From assembly GCA_009787075.1 (NCBI GenBank), contig WRGS01000144.1, positions 1 through 6,914 of the forward strand: 6,914 nt of DNA, in the 5' to 3' direction. The DNA is from Paludibacter sp. (GTDB lineage: Bacteria > Bacteroidota > Bacteroidia > Bacteroidales > Paludibacteraceae). Position numbers and translations under genes: made by a program. This document shows, one piece after another, positions 6,012 through 6,914 of the stretch; position 1 is the stretch's first letter, and the number at the start of each line of letters is the position of its first letter. The notes beneath the pieces were generated by a model. That model was not told where the DNA came from. It searched no databases and was given only the letters and a program-made list of their open reading frames with translations.

Positions 6012-6797
6012 ATGAAAAAAATTACTCTTTTAATGGTTGCCATTGCGGCAACAATGATTAGCGTTTCGGCGCAAACAACGGTTGTGTTTAATGAAACATG
6101 CGGGGAAGGTGCGCCAACAACTGGAACACGCCCAAGTGTCGCTGCTTGGGAAGGATGGGATAACTTCGGAGTTGTAACATTTTCATATACAACCGAACGT
6201 TACCCTGATGTAAGAGCGACAAGTACTATAAATTCACATGTTTGGTTTCCTGCGAATTTCGACGCCGATTTAATCATTTCAGGTATCGCAGCTGCAGATT
6301 ACCAAAACATGAAACTTTCTTTTGACCTTGCTACAAATGCAGGAAGCTCCAATTTGCCTACAAATGTTAACAAAATAATTGTAGAAGTAAACGATGCAGC
6401 AGTAACTGTACCTTCGGTAGCAATTACAAATGGAAACACTTATGTTTCGTCAGGTGAAATTGCAATTCCTGATGCTGCAACTATAAAATTGCGTTTCTTT
6501 TTCACTGCTGCAAATAACCCTACAAATTTCGGTTATCGTCTTGATAACATTAAAATTACAGGTGAAAATACTAGCATTGTTGAAACAATAGACAATAATT
6601 CTATTGAAATTTATTCAAACAATGGCAATATCGTAGTTGATAATGCACAGGCAGGACAGCAAATTGCGGTTTATAATGTAGCAGGTCAGATGCTTGTTAA
6701 TCGCGTTGCTAAAGAAGGAACTAACACAATTTCTGCTGCAGGACAAGGTATATTAATTGTACGCTGCGGAGAAAAAGTTGGAAAAATAATTTTATAA
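6012..6797 (+). CDS. Secreted beta-rich protein with type A-like T9SS C-terminal domain
   Basis: A 261-residue exported protein of unknown specific function. Residues 1-20 are a signal peptide (MKKIT, hydrophobic core, cleavage after VSA). Residues 21 to about 186 look like a jelly-roll, lectin-like module: opening VVFNETCGEG, Trp-rich AAWEGWDNFG, ending FGYRLDNIKITG. This layout recalls extracellular 'choice-of-anchor'/carbohydrate-binding-type modules, but I could not name a family with certainty. Residues about 190-261 form a C-terminal sorting-type domain: SIEIYSNNGNIVV, IAVYNVAGQMLVN, then GILIVRCGEKVGKIIL. That matches the type A T9SS pattern (or the related DUF6383 class in Bacteroidales). 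It ends in hydrophobic IIL rather than the common basic tail. ATG 6012 is chosen because it starts directly on the signal peptide. The gene is probably monocistronic. Confidence 0.8.
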   Translation: MKKITLLMVAIAATMISVSAQTTVVFNETCGEGAPTTGTRPSVAAWEGWDNFGVVTFSYTTERYPDVRATSTINSHVWFPANFDADLIISGIAAADYQNMKLSFDLATNAGSSNLPTNVNKIIVEVNDAAVTVPSVAITNGNTYVSSGEIAIPDAATIKLRFFFTAANNPTNFGYRLDNIKITGENTSIVETIDNNSIEIYSNNGNIVVDNAQAGQQIAVYNVAGQMLVNRVAKEGTNTISAAGQGILIVRCGEKVGKIIL

Positions 6798-6857
6798 ATT
6801 AGTGTTTATTCTTTTTCATTTTATTTGAAATTTTTAAAATACAGGTCTACAAAAAGT

Positions 6858-6897
6858 GAAGAGGCTGCTCCCAAAAGGCAGCCTCTTTTATGTTTTT
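6858..6897 (+). terminator. Strong intrinsic terminator after the type A-like T9SS cargo gene
   Basis: AAGAGGCTGC (6859-6868) pairs perfectly with GCAGCCTCTT (6878-6887) around a 9-base loop (TCCCAAAAG). A further G-U pair is possible at the base. TTTTATGTTTTTT follows. GAGGCTG...CAGCCTC stems with a CCCAAAA-type loop are a familiar terminator form in Bacteroidota. It lies about 60 bases after the stop. Confidence 0.9.
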
Positions 6898-6914
6898 TGC
6901 CATAAGGCTTTATA

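Noticed and set aside
6674..6690. Match of AATGTAGCAGGTC in the last gene to the TSP3 repeat DNA
   Set aside because: Short, in a different protein context (Asn-Val-Ala-Gly), with no similarity beyond it; chance.

Overview
The window is AT-rich DNA from a member of the Bacteroidota, most likely a Bacteroidales-type organism with a type IX secretion system (T9SS). Several things point there: sigma-ABfr-type promoter boxes (TAnnTTTG), no clear Shine-Dalgarno sites, a GpsA of the Bacteroides kind, a SusC/RagA signature inside a DUF4139 protein, and two secreted proteins with C-terminal T9SS sorting-type domains. No species can be named from the sequence alone. All five genes lie on the + strand. 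There are no RNA genes, insertion sequences or CRISPR arrays.

Layout. 1-1485 is the 3' part of a DUF4139 (MuiA-type) gene whose start lies upstream of the window. Its DUF4139 domain is interrupted by a SusC/RagA TonB-receptor signature segment, within which one motif is duplicated in tandem. 1486-1744 is a 259-base spacer with two promoter-like sites, a perfect 10-bp hairpin and a doubtful 25-codon ORF. 1745-2791 is gpsA, making glycerol-3-phosphate for phospholipid synthesis. 2792-2904 carries a near-consensus sigma-54 promoter. 2905-4413 is an OmpA-family outer-membrane protein (barrel, five thrombospondin type-3 repeats, peptidoglycan-binding domain), closed by a strong terminator. 4560-5813 is a secreted protein with a PKD-like domain and a CHU_C/type B T9SS sorting domain. 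6012-6797 is a smaller secreted beta-rich protein with a type A-like T9SS C-terminal domain, again closed by a strong terminator.

How they fit together. The genes look mostly separately transcribed, since promoters or terminators separate them. The common theme of four of the five is the cell envelope and surface: an envelope-type DUF4139 protein, an OmpA-like anchor between outer membrane and peptidoglycan, and two likely T9SS cargo proteins. gpsA supplies the membrane-lipid precursor but is otherwise a housekeeping gene. I see no compact undescribed defence or mobile system. The observations most worth following up are the SusC/RagA segment embedded in DUF4139 with its in-frame 24-bp duplication, and the sigma-54 promoter in front of the OmpA-like gene.
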